From CBFGWV01 sp965652545 (GTDB taxonomy: Bacteria; Pseudomonadota; Gammaproteobacteria; Competibacterales; Competibacteraceae): a DNA stretch of 24,127 nt. Of this stretch, positions 6,556 through 14,651 are shown piece by piece (the first letter of the stretch is position 1; each line of letters starts with the position of its first letter). The position numbers and the translations under genes are program-made. A model generated the notes under the pieces. The model saw nothing but the letters and a program-made list of their open reading frames with translations, was not told where the DNA came from and ran no database searches. The DNA lies in assembly GCA_965652545.1 (NCBI GenBank), contig CBFGWV010000040.1, positions 1 through 24,127 on the forward strand, read 5' to 3'.

Positions 6556-7749
6556 TCAGTTAGCGCTTGCCAGCAAGCGCACTACCCATTCATCCGCTTG
6601 CCGGCACAACATCCGATCACAGCCCAATTCGAAGGCTTCGGCAGCCGAGCCCGGCAGCCCCTGCACCACGCGCTCGCCGCTCTCGCGCAAGGCAGCAATC
6701 GCCGCGGCCAGGCCCTCGTCGTCGTCCGCCGGTGCATAGATGCCCATGCGGTCGACATCGTCGCCGGCAGCGCATGCGAGCAATGCACGCAGGTCACTGC
6801 TGAAACCGGTTGCGGGCCGCGCGCGCCCAAACGCCCGCTCCACGTCGTCATAACGGCCACCCTTGGCGATGGCCTGACCGCGTCCGGGAACGAACGCCGC
6901 AAAGACCACACCGCTGTGATAGGCGTAGCCACTCAGATCGCCCAGATCCAGATGCACCGGTACCCGCGGATGGCTGCGAGCCAGGGCGGCAACCAGGGTG
7001 CCCAACGTCTCCAGGGCGGTCTTCACCGGTGCAGGCGCTGCAACGAGACGGGTGCGCAGAGCATCGAGCACACTGACATCACCCGTGCATTCGCAGATCG
7101 CGAGCAACGAATCGGCGAGCGCTTGGGGCACACCGGCGGCATCGAGTACCTCGCGTACATCCGGCACGGCCTTGCGGCGCATGGCGGCGAACAAGGCGCG
7201 CTCGTTCTCGGCCGACAGATTGCAGGCCCCGACCAGCGCGCGGTACACGCCCATGTGCCCGATCGCCAAATGAACAGTACCGGCTTCGACCAATGCCAGC
7301 ACGCTCAGCATCAGGCGGATGATCTCGATATCACTGGCCGGCCCCGGGTGTCCATAGAGCTCTGCACCCACCTGGATGGGGCTGCGCGAGCCGCCAAAGC
7401 CATCGCCACGGGCATGCAATACCGTACCGATGTAGCACAGCCGGCTGGGCACATGCGCTGCGCGATGCTGGGCGTCGATGCGCGCCACCTGGGGCGTCAT
7501 GTCCGCGCGCAGGCCGAGCAGGCGACCGCTGGCCTGGTCAGTGACCTTGAACGTCAGCAGGTCGACATCGGGTCCGGTGCCACGCAACAGACCATCGAGA
7601 AAATCGATGACCGGCGGTACGACGAGGTCGTATCCCCAGCGATCGAACAGATCCAGCAGTTGACGTCGCGTGTACTCGAGCCGATACGCCGCGGGCGGAA
7701 GGATGTCCTCGATCCCCTCGGGCAACAGCCACAAATCATCGTCCATCAT
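6556..7749 (-). CDS. hisZ: ATP phosphoribosyltransferase regulatory subunit HisZ
   Basis: HisZ is a catalytically inactive paralogue of histidyl-tRNA synthetase. It assembles with the short form of HisG and gives it histidine feedback control at the first step of histidine biosynthesis. The 397-residue product starts LLPEGIEDILPP and carries the class II synthetase-like GLRADMTPQVARI and the second-motif-like RLCYIGTVLHA. It lacks the C-terminal anticodon-binding domain of true HisRS, and the later AKGGRYDDV loop is family-typical. Tandem ATGs at 7747-7749 and 7744-7746 follow GGA. It lies between the DUF2065 gene (16 bases) and purA (14 bases). Its presence predicts a short HisG elsewhere in the genome. 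Confidence 0.93.
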   Translation of the reverse strand: MMDDDLWLLPEGIEDILPPAAYRLEYTRRQLLDLFDRWGYDLVVPPVIDFLDGLLRGTGPDVDLLTFKVTDQASGRLLGLRADMTPQVARIDAQHRAAHVPSRLCYIGTVLHARGDGFGGSRSPIQVGAELYGHPGPASDIEIIRLMLSVLALVEAGTVHLAIGHMGVYRALVGACNLSAENERALFAAMRRKAVPDVREVLDAAGVPQALADSLLAICECTGDVSVLDALRTRLVAAPAPVKTALETLGTLVAALARSHPRVPVHLDLGDLSGYAYHSGVVFAAFVPGRGQAIAKGGRYDDVERAFGRARPATGFSSDLRALLACAAGDDVDRMGIYAPADDDEGLAAAIAALRESGERVVQGLPGSAAEAFELGCDRMLCRQADEWVVRLLASAN

Positions 7750-7765
7750 GGAGTTTCCGTTTTAT

Positions 7766-7951
7766 TCATCGCAGCACGTAGAGCGCGATCAACCCCAGCG
7801 CCATGGAGCCCAGACCCAGCCCGCGCAACGTGCGGTCGTCCATCGCATCCAGACGCTTCAAGGCCTCGCGCACCGAACCGGGGCTGAGAAAGGGCAACAA
7901 GCCCTCCAGCACCAGCATCAGACCCAATGCCGCAAAAAGATCCTGCCACAT
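7766..7951 (-). CDS. DUF2065 (YjeT-like) small inner-membrane protein
   Basis: This is a small membrane protein of unknown function. With the ATG at 7949-7951 it is 61 residues. One membrane segment (about 5-24, LFAALGLMLVLEGLLPFLSP) carries the characteristic LVLEG motif, and a second hydrophobic segment (about 42-60) ends ALYVLR. An upstream TTG (7966) would add five residues. The ribosome-binding site is weak, and the gene begins only 14 bases after the T-run of the hairpin beyond hflC. The hflC-yjeT-purA order is conserved in gammaproteobacteria; here hisZ is inserted after it. A part in HflKC or membrane quality control is inferred only from position. Confidence 0.85.
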   Translation of the reverse strand: MWQDLFAALGLMLVLEGLLPFLSPGSVREALKRLDAMDDRTLRGLGLGSMALGLIALYVLR

Positions 7952-7964
7952 GGCCACAATCCAC

Positions 7965-8003
7965 AAAAGCGAGCCGGGCGGTCATTGCTGCCGCCCGGCT
8001 CGC
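7965..8003 (-). terminator. Strong hairpin terminator or attenuator after hflC
   Basis: On the minus strand a perfect 13-bp GC-rich stem (8003-7991 with 7981-7969) encloses a 9-base loop and is followed directly by TTTT (7968-7965). It lies 40 bases after the hflC stop and ends about 13 bases before the DUF2065 start, leaving no room for a promoter between them. It should end most hflKC transcripts. Downstream genes then need read-through or a promoter further upstream. Confidence 0.85.
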
Positions 8004-8043
8004 ACAAGTCCGGCACTGCCCCGGGTAGAAGAACGCCCGGCGA

Positions 8044-8928
8044 CTACGGATTCGTCCGGGGGCTCACCTGCGGGTTCGCCTGGAAGAACTGGAAAAACTC
8101 GGAGTCGGGTTTCAGCACCATGACGTCCTCGCTGCCATTGAACGCGTTGCGGTAGGCATCGAGGCTACGGTAGAACGCGTAAAACTCCGGCGAACGATTG
8201 TACGCGCTGGCGTAGATCTCTGCGGCGATGGCATCGCCTTCACCGCGTGTGCGCTCGGCATCGCGATAGGCTTCCGCCAGAGTGATCGTCCGCTGGCGAT
8301 CGGCATCGGCACGAATGCGCTCGGCCGCTTCGGCACCGCGGGAGCGGAAGTCGCGTGCCACACGCTCACGCTCTGCGCGCATGCGGGCGAACACCGAGTT
8401 ACTCACGTCCGCCGGCAGGTCGATGCGCTTGACGCGCACCTCCAGCACCTCGAGGCCCAGCGAATTGGCCTCACGGTTGGCACTGGCCGATAGCACTTCC
8501 ATGATCTGCACGCGATCGCCCGAGACGACCTCTGTCAGCGTCCGCTTACTGAACTCGCTGCGCATGGCGTCTTTGATCAACTGATCCAGGCGCAGGTTGG
8601 CCAAGGCCGGATCGCCGCCCACAGCTGTGTAGTAGCGGGTCACGTCGCGCAGTCTCCACTTGACGAAGGAGTCCACGATGACGTTTTTCTTCTCGGCGGT
8701 CAGGAAACGCTCGGGTTCGGTATCCAAGGTGTGAACGCGGGCATCGAATATGCGCACGCTGTTGATCAGCGGCACCTTCCAATGCAACCCGGGTTCGTAG
8801 TCGGTCTGGACGACCTCACCGAGCCGGAAACGCACGGCCGTTTGGTACTCCTGGACGGTAAACAAGGACATGGAAGCCACCAACAAGGCCACCACGACCA
8901 GGGCAATGATCAGATTAACTTTACCCAT
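8044..8928 (-). CDS. hflC: HflC, modulator of FtsH protease
   Basis: HflC is an SPFH/prohibitin-family protein. With HflK it forms a large periplasm-facing cage around the FtsH protease in the inner membrane and modulates membrane-protein degradation. The 294-residue product has one N-terminal signal anchor (about 5-24, LIIALVVVALLVASMSLF) and then the SPFH core: VQEYQTAVRFRLGEV, EPGLHWKVPLI, RFLTAEKKNVIVD. A long charged helical stretch rich in Arg, Glu and Ala follows (about 185-245). Its ATG overlaps the hflK stop as TGATG, so the two partners are translationally coupled. A strong terminator follows. Confidence 0.97.
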   Translation of the reverse strand: MGKVNLIIALVVVALLVASMSLFTVQEYQTAVRFRLGEVVQTDYEPGLHWKVPLINSVRIFDARVHTLDTEPERFLTAEKKNVIVDSFVKWRLRDVTRYYTAVGGDPALANLRLDQLIKDAMRSEFSKRTLTEVVSGDRVQIMEVLSASANREANSLGLEVLEVRVKRIDLPADVSNSVFARMRAERERVARDFRSRGAEAAERIRADADRQRTITLAEAYRDAERTRGEGDAIAAEIYASAYNRSPEFYAFYRSLDAYRNAFNGSEDVMVLKPDSEFFQFFQANPQVSPRTNP

Positions 8929-10157
8929 CAGCGTGTTCCCCGCGTGCGGCTGGTATCACGGGTGCGCGAGGGGCTCTCTACGACCCCACCGTTGAGGAAA
9001 CGCCCCGCGGCTTCGTCGATCTGTGACATCGGTGATGTTCCCGCCCCGTCGTTGCCGGAGTTCGGTCGCATCAGGCGATCCAGCGGCAGGTAGAAGACGT
9101 TGTTTCCACCATCGGCATCCATGAGGACCTTGTTGGTGCGACCGAGCACGGTTTCCATCGTTTCCAGGTACAGGCGTCGGCCGGTGACCTCAGGGGCTTT
9201 CGCATACTCGGTATAGAGCTGTTCGAAACGGGCGGCCTCACCCTCGGCCTGGGCGATGACCTGCTCCCTGTACGCTGCGGCTTCTTCCAACTGGCGGGCA
9301 GCCGCGCCACGGGCCCTGGGAAGCACCTCATTGGCATAGGCCTCGGCCTCGTTGCGCTGGCGAACCTCGTCCTCACGCGCCTTGATCGCATCGGCAAAGG
9401 AGTCCTGAACCTCGTCGGGCGGCTGGACGTCCTGGAGGTTGACGTTGGTGATGATGAGCCCGGTGCCATAGCTGTCGAGCATGGCCTGGCTCAAAACCTT
9501 GACGTCGGCAACCAGGTCGGCCCGGCCTTCTGTGAGCACGAAATCCATGCTGCTCTTGCCGACGGTCTCGCGTATTGCACTCTCGGCCACCTGAACGAGC
9601 GTTTCCTCGGGGTTGACCACATTGAACAGGAACGCCTCGGGATCGCCGACCTGGTACTGCACGTTGACCCGGACATCGACGATGTTCTCGTCCTGGGTCA
9701 GCATCAGCGCCTCTTCGGGTACCGAGCGCAACGCGCCACGACCGGCGCCCGTCGAGCGATAGCCGATTTCCTTCGCGTAACGGGTTTCGACATCGACGAT
9801 TTCATGGGCTTCGATGGGGTATGGCAAACGCCAATGCGGACCGGGAAGCGTGGTGGCCTTGTACTCGCCAAAACGAAGTACCACACCACGGGTACCCTCT
9901 TGGACGATGTAGATGCCCGACAGCGCCCAGCCGATCAGCGCAAGGGCGACGATGAAAAGAACACCGCGGCCACCCAGGCTTACGGGGCCAGAACTACCGC
10001 CGCCACTGCCGCCACCGCCGGACTTGCGTCCGCCGAACAACCCTCCGAACTTACCGGTGAGCTTGCGCACCACCTCGTCCAGGTCCGGCGGTCCCTTATC
10101 GCGTCCGTTTCCACCCCAGGGGTCGCGATTGCCGCCGCCCGGTTCATTCCAGGCCAT
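8928..10157 (-). CDS. hflK: HflK, modulator of FtsH protease
   Basis: HflK is the SPFH partner of HflC in the FtsH-modulating membrane complex. The 409-residue product begins MAWNEPGGGNRDPWGG, the family signature. A Gly/Ser-rich cytoplasmic region (about 45-65) and one membrane segment (about 65-87) follow, then the SPFH domain (YIVQEGTRGVVLRFGEY, LPGPHWRLPYPIE), an Ala/Glu-rich coiled coil (about 255-310) and a polar C-terminal tail. The ATG at 10155-10157 has GGAG six bases upstream; the TTG at 10169 would add four residues and overlap that site. The 74-base gap from hflX holds a possible extended -10 promoter. Confidence 0.97.
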   Translation of the reverse strand: MAWNEPGGGNRDPWGGNGRDKGPPDLDEVVRKLTGKFGGLFGGRKSGGGGSGGGSSGPVSLGGRGVLFIVALALIGWALSGIYIVQEGTRGVVLRFGEYKATTLPGPHWRLPYPIEAHEIVDVETRYAKEIGYRSTGAGRGALRSVPEEALMLTQDENIVDVRVNVQYQVGDPEAFLFNVVNPEETLVQVAESAIRETVGKSSMDFVLTEGRADLVADVKVLSQAMLDSYGTGLIITNVNLQDVQPPDEVQDSFADAIKAREDEVRQRNEAEAYANEVLPRARGAAARQLEEAAAYREQVIAQAEGEAARFEQLYTEYAKAPEVTGRRLYLETMETVLGRTNKVLMDADGGNNVFYLPLDRLMRPNSGNDGAGTSPMSQIDEAAGRFLNGGVVESPSRTRDTSRTRGTR

Positions 10158-10198
10158 GTCGTACTCCAAGCCAGATGGTTTTTGTCAAAAGACCGCCG

Positions 10199-10207
10199 AT
10201 TCTAGCA
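10199..10207 (-). promoter_or_regulatory. Possible extended -10 promoter for hflKC
   Basis: The minus strand reads TGCTAGAAT here: a TGn extension before TAGAAT (10204-10199), five of six to consensus. The position 17 bases upstream has no good -35 element. It lies in the hflX-hflK gap, about 40 bases before the hflK start. Transcription from hfq-hflX may suffice on its own. Confidence 0.35.
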
Positions 10208-10231
10208 GTCGGTCCGCTGTCGTGGGATCGT

Positions 10232-11545
10232 TTATCGACCGGGCACCAAACCGCCCAGCCAATGGGCCGCCTGCGCATCGTGGCGGCACCATTGCTCGAA
10301 TTCACGGCGTGGGCCCCGGACACGGACCCGCCAACCGCCATCCTGTGCATCATGCTCGTCGTCCACCAACCCCAGGGCGTACAGGCGGGCATGGACTCTT
10401 CCTGCGCTCGGCGGCAGGTCGATCTCGCCGCTGACGGTATCCTCGGCGAACCAGCGATCGAGCGCTTGACGCAGATCATCGATCCCGGCACCGGTGAGCG
10501 CCGACAAGCGCACGCCTCGTACATCGCCTTCGGCATCGAGATCCTGTCCCGGTTCGAGCGCCTCCATGCAATCGATCTTGTTCAGTACGGTCAAGCGCGG
10601 TACGTCCTGCGCCCCGATCTGGTCCAGCACAGAGAATACTTCCTGCTCCTGCCGCTCTCGATCCGGGTCGCTGGCATCCACCACGTGGAGGATGAGGTCG
10701 GCCTCGCAAGTCTCCTGCAAGGTGGCCCGGAAGGCGGCGACCAGATCATGCGGCAACTGGCTGACGAAGCCGACCGTATCGGCCAGAACGACATGCCGGC
10801 CGCCCGGCAACTCGAGCCGGCGCAACGTCGGGTCCAGCGTAGCGAACAGTTGATCGGCCGCGTACACCGACGATTGGGTCAACCTGTTGAATAGCGTGCT
10901 CTTGCCCGCGTTGGTATACCCCACCAGAGAGACAGTGGGGATCTCACGCTTGCGTCGCGACTGCCGGCCCTGGTCTCGCTGCCGATCCACCCGTTCCAGA
11001 CGCCGGCGCAGCATCTTGATGCGCTCGCCAAGCAATCGGCGGTCGGTCTCCAACTGGGTCTCACCGGGACCGCGCAGGCCGATACCACCTTTTTGCCGTT
11101 CAAGGTGGGTCCAGCCCCGAACCAAACGGGTGGACAAATGGCGCAACTGCGCCAACTCGACCTGGAGCTTGCCTTCGTGGCTGCGTGCGCGTTGGGCGAA
11201 GATATCGAGAATCAAGCCGGTACGATCGACCACCCGGCAAGACAGCGCACGTTCTAGGTTTCGTTCCTGACTGGGCGAGAGTTGGTGATCAACCATCACC
11301 AGCCCGACATCCTCGGCGGCAACCAGGGTACGAATGGTCTCGACCTTGCCGCTGCCGATGAAATACCGGGGGTCGGGCGTGCGCCTGGCGGCGGTGACCT
11401 CGGCCACACAGTCGGCACCCGCCGCCCGTGCGAGCTCGCGAAACTCGGTCAGGTCACGTTCATTGGCGACGCCGTCGATGACGACGTGCACCAGCAACGC
11501 ACGCTCGCCCCCTTGCGGTCGGTCAAAGATGGTATCCAGGCTCAA
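10232..11545 (-). CDS. hflX: Ribosome-associated GTPase HflX
   Basis: HflX binds the 50S subunit and splits stalled 70S ribosomes, notably under heat stress. The 437-residue product has the N-terminal HflX domain (FIGSGKVETI, DHQLSPSQERNLE), then QLRHLSTRLVRGWTHLE and the glycine-rich GGIGLRGPGETQLE. The G domain follows: G1 GYTNAGKST (209-217), G2 ATLDPT, G3 DTVGF (256-260) and G4 NKID (322-325). The start is the TTG at 11543-11545, overlapping the hfq stop as TTGA, with GAGG seven to eight bases upstream. The next in-frame start would cut into the conserved N-terminus. This is the second TTGA junction in the window, after rpsF/priB. Confidence 0.96.
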   Translation of the reverse strand: MSLDTIFDRPQGGERALLVHVVIDGVANERDLTEFRELARAAGADCVAEVTAARRTPDPRYFIGSGKVETIRTLVAAEDVGLVMVDHQLSPSQERNLERALSCRVVDRTGLILDIFAQRARSHEGKLQVELAQLRHLSTRLVRGWTHLERQKGGIGLRGPGETQLETDRRLLGERIKMLRRRLERVDRQRDQGRQSRRKREIPTVSLVGYTNAGKSTLFNRLTQSSVYAADQLFATLDPTLRRLELPGGRHVVLADTVGFVSQLPHDLVAAFRATLQETCEADLILHVVDASDPDRERQEQEVFSVLDQIGAQDVPRLTVLNKIDCMEALEPGQDLDAEGDVRGVRLSALTGAGIDDLRQALDRWFAEDTVSGEIDLPPSAGRVHARLYALGLVDDEHDAQDGGWRVRVRGPRREFEQWCRHDAQAAHWLGGLVPGR

Positions 11546-11796
11546 CGCCCCTCGCCGTCGCCATGGCCGTCCTCGGTGCCCAGGTTCAGGCGCACGTTGC
11601 GAGCCGGCACCACCGTGGAGATGGCATGCTTGTAAATCATCTGGCTGACGCTGTTCTTCAAAAGCACAACGAACTGATCGAATGACTCGATCTGGCCCTG
11701 AAGCTTGATTCCATTCACAAGGTAAATCGAGACCGGGATCCGCTCCTTGCGCAGCGCGTTAAGGAAAGGCTCCTGAAGCGAATGGCCTTTTGCCAT
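11542..11796 (-). CDS. hfq: RNA chaperone Hfq
   Basis: Hfq forms a hexameric ring that pairs small RNAs with mRNAs and affects RNA stability. The 84-residue product has the Sm1 motif (residues about 8-50: LQEPFLNALRKERIPVSIYLVNGIKLQGQ, with the family's Gln8 and the VNGIKL turn) and the Sm2 motif YKHAIST (55-61). A short, charged, glycine-rich tail follows, much shorter than the C-terminus of E. coli Hfq (102 residues). The ATG has AGGAG seven bases upstream. The leader (11797-11840) is unusually A/T-rich. It lies between miaA and hflX, its usual neighbours. Confidence 0.98.
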   Translation of the reverse strand: MAKGHSLQEPFLNALRKERIPVSIYLVNGIKLQGQIESFDQFVVLLKNSVSQMIYKHAISTVVPARNVRLNLGTEDGHGDGEGR

Positions 11797-11834
11797 GTAG
11801 TGACTCCTTGTTTTTTTATAAGGCTGTCTTAATT

Positions 11835-11870
11835 AAAAATGTGCCGGCGGTGCGCAGTTTAGCACCGGCC
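11835..11870 (-). terminator. Possible weak terminator or attenuator between miaA and hfq
   Basis: On the minus strand CGGTGC (11853-11848) can pair with GCACCG (11867-11862) around an 8-base loop, and GC-rich flanks may extend it with bulges. The run ATTTTTAATTAA follows. The stem is short and imperfect. Partial termination before hfq is possible but unproven. Confidence 0.3.
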
Positions 11871-11881
11871 CGCCGCGTCGG

Positions 11882-12832
11882 TTACCAGCGAATGCCATCG
11901 ATCGAGAGCTTTCGCACCAGCTCATCGAAAACGCTTGGCGAGCCGCCCGGCAGCACGGTCGCGTCCGCCTCGCGTCGCAACCAGGTCAGCTGCCTCTTGG
12001 CGTACTGGCCAGTGGCGATGATGCCACGCTCGATCATCTCTGCCTCACCCATTCTGCCCTCAAGATACTGCCACATCTGTCGATACCCCACAGCACGCAT
12101 GGACGGCAACTCGGGGTGCAGATCCGCCCGCTTCATCAGATGACGGACCTCCGCCTCGAACCCCGCGTCAAGCATCTGCCCAAACCGCTCGGCAATCCGT
12201 GCCCTCAACCAATCCCGCCCGGGCGGCAGCAGCGCCAGCTTGGTCAAAGGCCATGCTAGCGCTTGGGTGCGGCCACCTCGGCAAAGTTCCGTCAGACTCC
12301 GGCCGGTTTGCCGATGCACCTCCAGCGCTCTGAGAATCCGCTGCCGATCACCCGGCTTGATACGCTCGGCCGCGACAGGGTCCACACGGGCCAGACGCGC
12401 ATGCAGAGCGGCGGGGCCAGAACGCACCAACTCGTCGGTAAGCTCGCGGCGTATGTCGGGGTCACTGGGCGGCAGCGGCGACAATCCATGCTGCAACGCA
12501 GAATAATAGAGAAACGTGCCACCGACCAGGAGTGGAATGCGTTGGCGTGCGAAGCTCGCTGCGATCGCCACGCGGGCATCCTGAGCAAACTCGGCCGCCG
12601 AGTAAGCCTCGGCCGGGTCGCGGATGTCGATCAACTGGTGCGGCGTCTGCGCGAGGGTCGCGGCATCAGGCTTTGCCGTGCCGATGTCCATCCCCCGGTA
12701 GATCAGTGCCGAGTCCACACTAATGACATCGAACGGCCCACTGGCGGCAAGTTTGACGGCCAGATCGGTCTTGCCACTGGCTGTCGGTCCCATGAGAAAG
12801 ACCACACGCCCCGGGGAGACACCCTGGTCCAC
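11882..12832 (-). CDS. miaA: tRNA dimethylallyltransferase MiaA
   Basis: MiaA transfers a dimethylallyl group to N6 of A37 in tRNAs that read codons starting with U, the first step of ms2i6A formation. The 316-residue product has the P-loop GPTASGKT (about 15-22), the DSALIYRGMDIGTAKP substrate block, HQLIDIRDPAEAYSAAEF, the tRNA-contact segment with GGTFLYYSAL, and SMRAVGYRQMW near residue 245. The start is the GTG at 12830-12832, which overlaps the mutL stop as TAGTG and follows a G-rich ribosome-binding site. It is the usual mutL-miaA-hfq arrangement. Confidence 0.97.
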   Translation of the reverse strand: MDQGVSPGRVVFLMGPTASGKTDLAVKLAASGPFDVISVDSALIYRGMDIGTAKPDAATLAQTPHQLIDIRDPAEAYSAAEFAQDARVAIAASFARQRIPLLVGGTFLYYSALQHGLSPLPPSDPDIRRELTDELVRSGPAALHARLARVDPVAAERIKPGDRQRILRALEVHRQTGRSLTELCRGGRTQALAWPLTKLALLPPGRDWLRARIAERFGQMLDAGFEAEVRHLMKRADLHPELPSMRAVGYRQMWQYLEGRMGEAEMIERGIIATGQYAKRQLTWLRREADATVLPGGSPSVFDELVRKLSIDGIRW

Positions 12833-14610
12833 TAGCGCCCCCGCAGGAACAGCCGGTCGAGCTCGTCAAGCCCCAACTGCACCCAGGTCGGCCGGCCGTG
12901 GTTGCACTGGCCGCTGCGCTCGGTGCGCTCCATGTCGCGTAGCAGGCCGTTCATTTCTTCGATGGTCAGGCGCCTGTTGGCCCGCACGGAGCCGTGGCAG
13001 GCCATGCCGCCGAGCAGCCGGTCGATGGCCTCGCGCACCCGGCTGGAGTCGCCCAGCCCGGCGAGATCGGCCAGCACATCGCGCACCAGGGCGGCCACAT
13101 CTGCGCCCGCCAGCGCACCGGGCACACCGCGCACCATGACGTGCTGTGGGCCGGTCGGAGTAATGTCCAGACCCATCTCGGCCAGGGATGACGCATGAGT
13201 TTCCACGGCCGCCATCTCCGCCGGCGTCAGGCTCAGACCCAGGGGCACCAGAAGCGGCTGCACCTTGATGCCCTCGCCGTGTACGGCGCTCTTGAGGCGC
13301 TCATAGGTGATGCGCTCATGGGCGGCGTGCATGTCGACGAGAACGAGGCCGTGCGTGTTCTGGGCCAGCACGTAGATGCCGTGCAACTGGGCGATGGCAA
13401 ACCCCAGCGGCGGGATCTCTCCGTCGTCTGCGAACGGCGCGGCGGGCATGGCGGGTGACGGCGCTGCCGGGCGACCGGCCAAGCCTTGATACCGCGCCAT
13501 TTGTTCGCCGACGCCAAGCCCCAATGCGCTCTGGCGCTGAGGTCCGGGCGACGATACCGGCACACCGGCACCAACCGGACGTTCAACGGGCGGCGTGCCC
13601 GCCGCCGGCATCGGGGCGCCGGGGCGAAGCTCCGCGATGGCATGGTGCAGCGTGCGGTAGAGAAAGTCGTGCACCATGCGCCCCTCGCGGAAGCGCACCT
13701 CGTGCTTGGCCGGGTGGGCGTTGACGTCCACCAGCTTCGGATCCAGCTCCAGATACAGCACGAAGGCCGGATGGCGGCCATGGAAAAGCACATCGGCAAA
13801 CGCCTGGCGCACCGCGTGCGCCACCAGCTTGTCGCGCACCATGCGTCCGTTGACGAAGAAAAACTGCTGGTCGGCCTGCGCCCGGTTGTAGGTCGGCGGC
13901 GCAACCCAGCCATGCAGTGTCAAGCCGGATGCCTCGCGCTGGAGATGGAAAGCCTCCGCGATGAAATCGTCGGAACACAGCTGCGCGACGCGCGCTTCGC
14001 GGCCGGCGCGGTCCGTCGCGCCGCGCAGGCTGAACACAGCTTTGTCGTTGTGGATCAGTTCGAAGGCCGTCCCATGCGCCGCCAGGGCGATGCGACGTAC
14101 GACCTCCTCGAGGTGGCCGAACTCCGTGCGTGGCGTGCGCAGGAACTTGCGCCGCGCCGGCACGTTGAAGAACAGATCCCGTACCTCGACCGTGGTCCCG
14201 CGGGCATGACGGGCGGGCACGGCATCCGGGTCGCCGAATGCCAGGCGCCAGCCGTGATCGGCGTCCTCGGTAGCGGAGGTGAGCGAGAAGCGGGACACCG
14301 ACGCAATACTGGCCAGCGCTTCGCCACGGAAACCGAGGGTCGCCACCGATTCCAGATCGTCCAGCGAAGCGATCTTGCTGGTGGCATGACTGGCCAGGGC
14401 CAGGGGCAACTCATCACGCTGGATGCCGCTGCCATCGTCAGTGATGCGAATCAGCCGGGTGCCGCCCTCCTCGATGACGACGACGATCCGTCGCGCACCG
14501 GCATCGAGGCTGTTCTCGACGAGCTCCTTGACCACCGACGCCGGTCGTTCAACCACCTCGCCTGCGGCGATCTGATTGACCAGATGGGCCGGTAGCGGCC
14601 GAATAGGCAT
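12832..14610 (-). CDS. mutL: DNA mismatch repair protein MutL (endonuclease type)
   Basis: MutL couples MutS mismatch recognition to strand incision and excision. The 592-residue product has the N-terminal GHKL ATPase with Glu29 and Asn33 in the KELVENSLDAGA block, Asp58 in DDGSGI, HATSKI, GFRGEAL and FFNVPARRKFL. A Pro/Ala/Gly-rich linker (about 335-400) follows, then the dimerisation domain. The C-terminal domain carries DMHAAHERITYE (426-437), a form of the DQHA(X)2E(X)4E metal site, plus ACHGSVRA near 536 and CNHGRP at 569-574. These are the features of nicking MutL proteins, which E. coli MutL lacks. The ATG has AAGGA five bases upstream. It follows bamC after 41 bases. Confidence 0.97.
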   Translation of the reverse strand: MPIRPLPAHLVNQIAAGEVVERPASVVKELVENSLDAGARRIVVVIEEGGTRLIRITDDGSGIQRDELPLALASHATSKIASLDDLESVATLGFRGEALASIASVSRFSLTSATEDADHGWRLAFGDPDAVPARHARGTTVEVRDLFFNVPARRKFLRTPRTEFGHLEEVVRRIALAAHGTAFELIHNDKAVFSLRGATDRAGREARVAQLCSDDFIAEAFHLQREASGLTLHGWVAPPTYNRAQADQQFFFVNGRMVRDKLVAHAVRQAFADVLFHGRHPAFVLYLELDPKLVDVNAHPAKHEVRFREGRMVHDFLYRTLHHAIAELRPGAPMPAAGTPPVERPVGAGVPVSSPGPQRQSALGLGVGEQMARYQGLAGRPAAPSPAMPAAPFADDGEIPPLGFAIAQLHGIYVLAQNTHGLVLVDMHAAHERITYERLKSAVHGEGIKVQPLLVPLGLSLTPAEMAAVETHASSLAEMGLDITPTGPQHVMVRGVPGALAGADVAALVRDVLADLAGLGDSSRVREAIDRLLGGMACHGSVRANRRLTIEEMNGLLRDMERTERSGQCNHGRPTWVQLGLDELDRLFLRGR

Positions 14611-14651
14611 CGGTATCCTTATGAGTCCTCGTCGATGGGCCGGGTACTCGC

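Noticed and set aside
10175..10228. Terminator between hflX and hflK
   Set aside because: GACCG/CGGTC followed by TTTT can be drawn, but with only 5 bp and a 14-base loop it is too weak to call.
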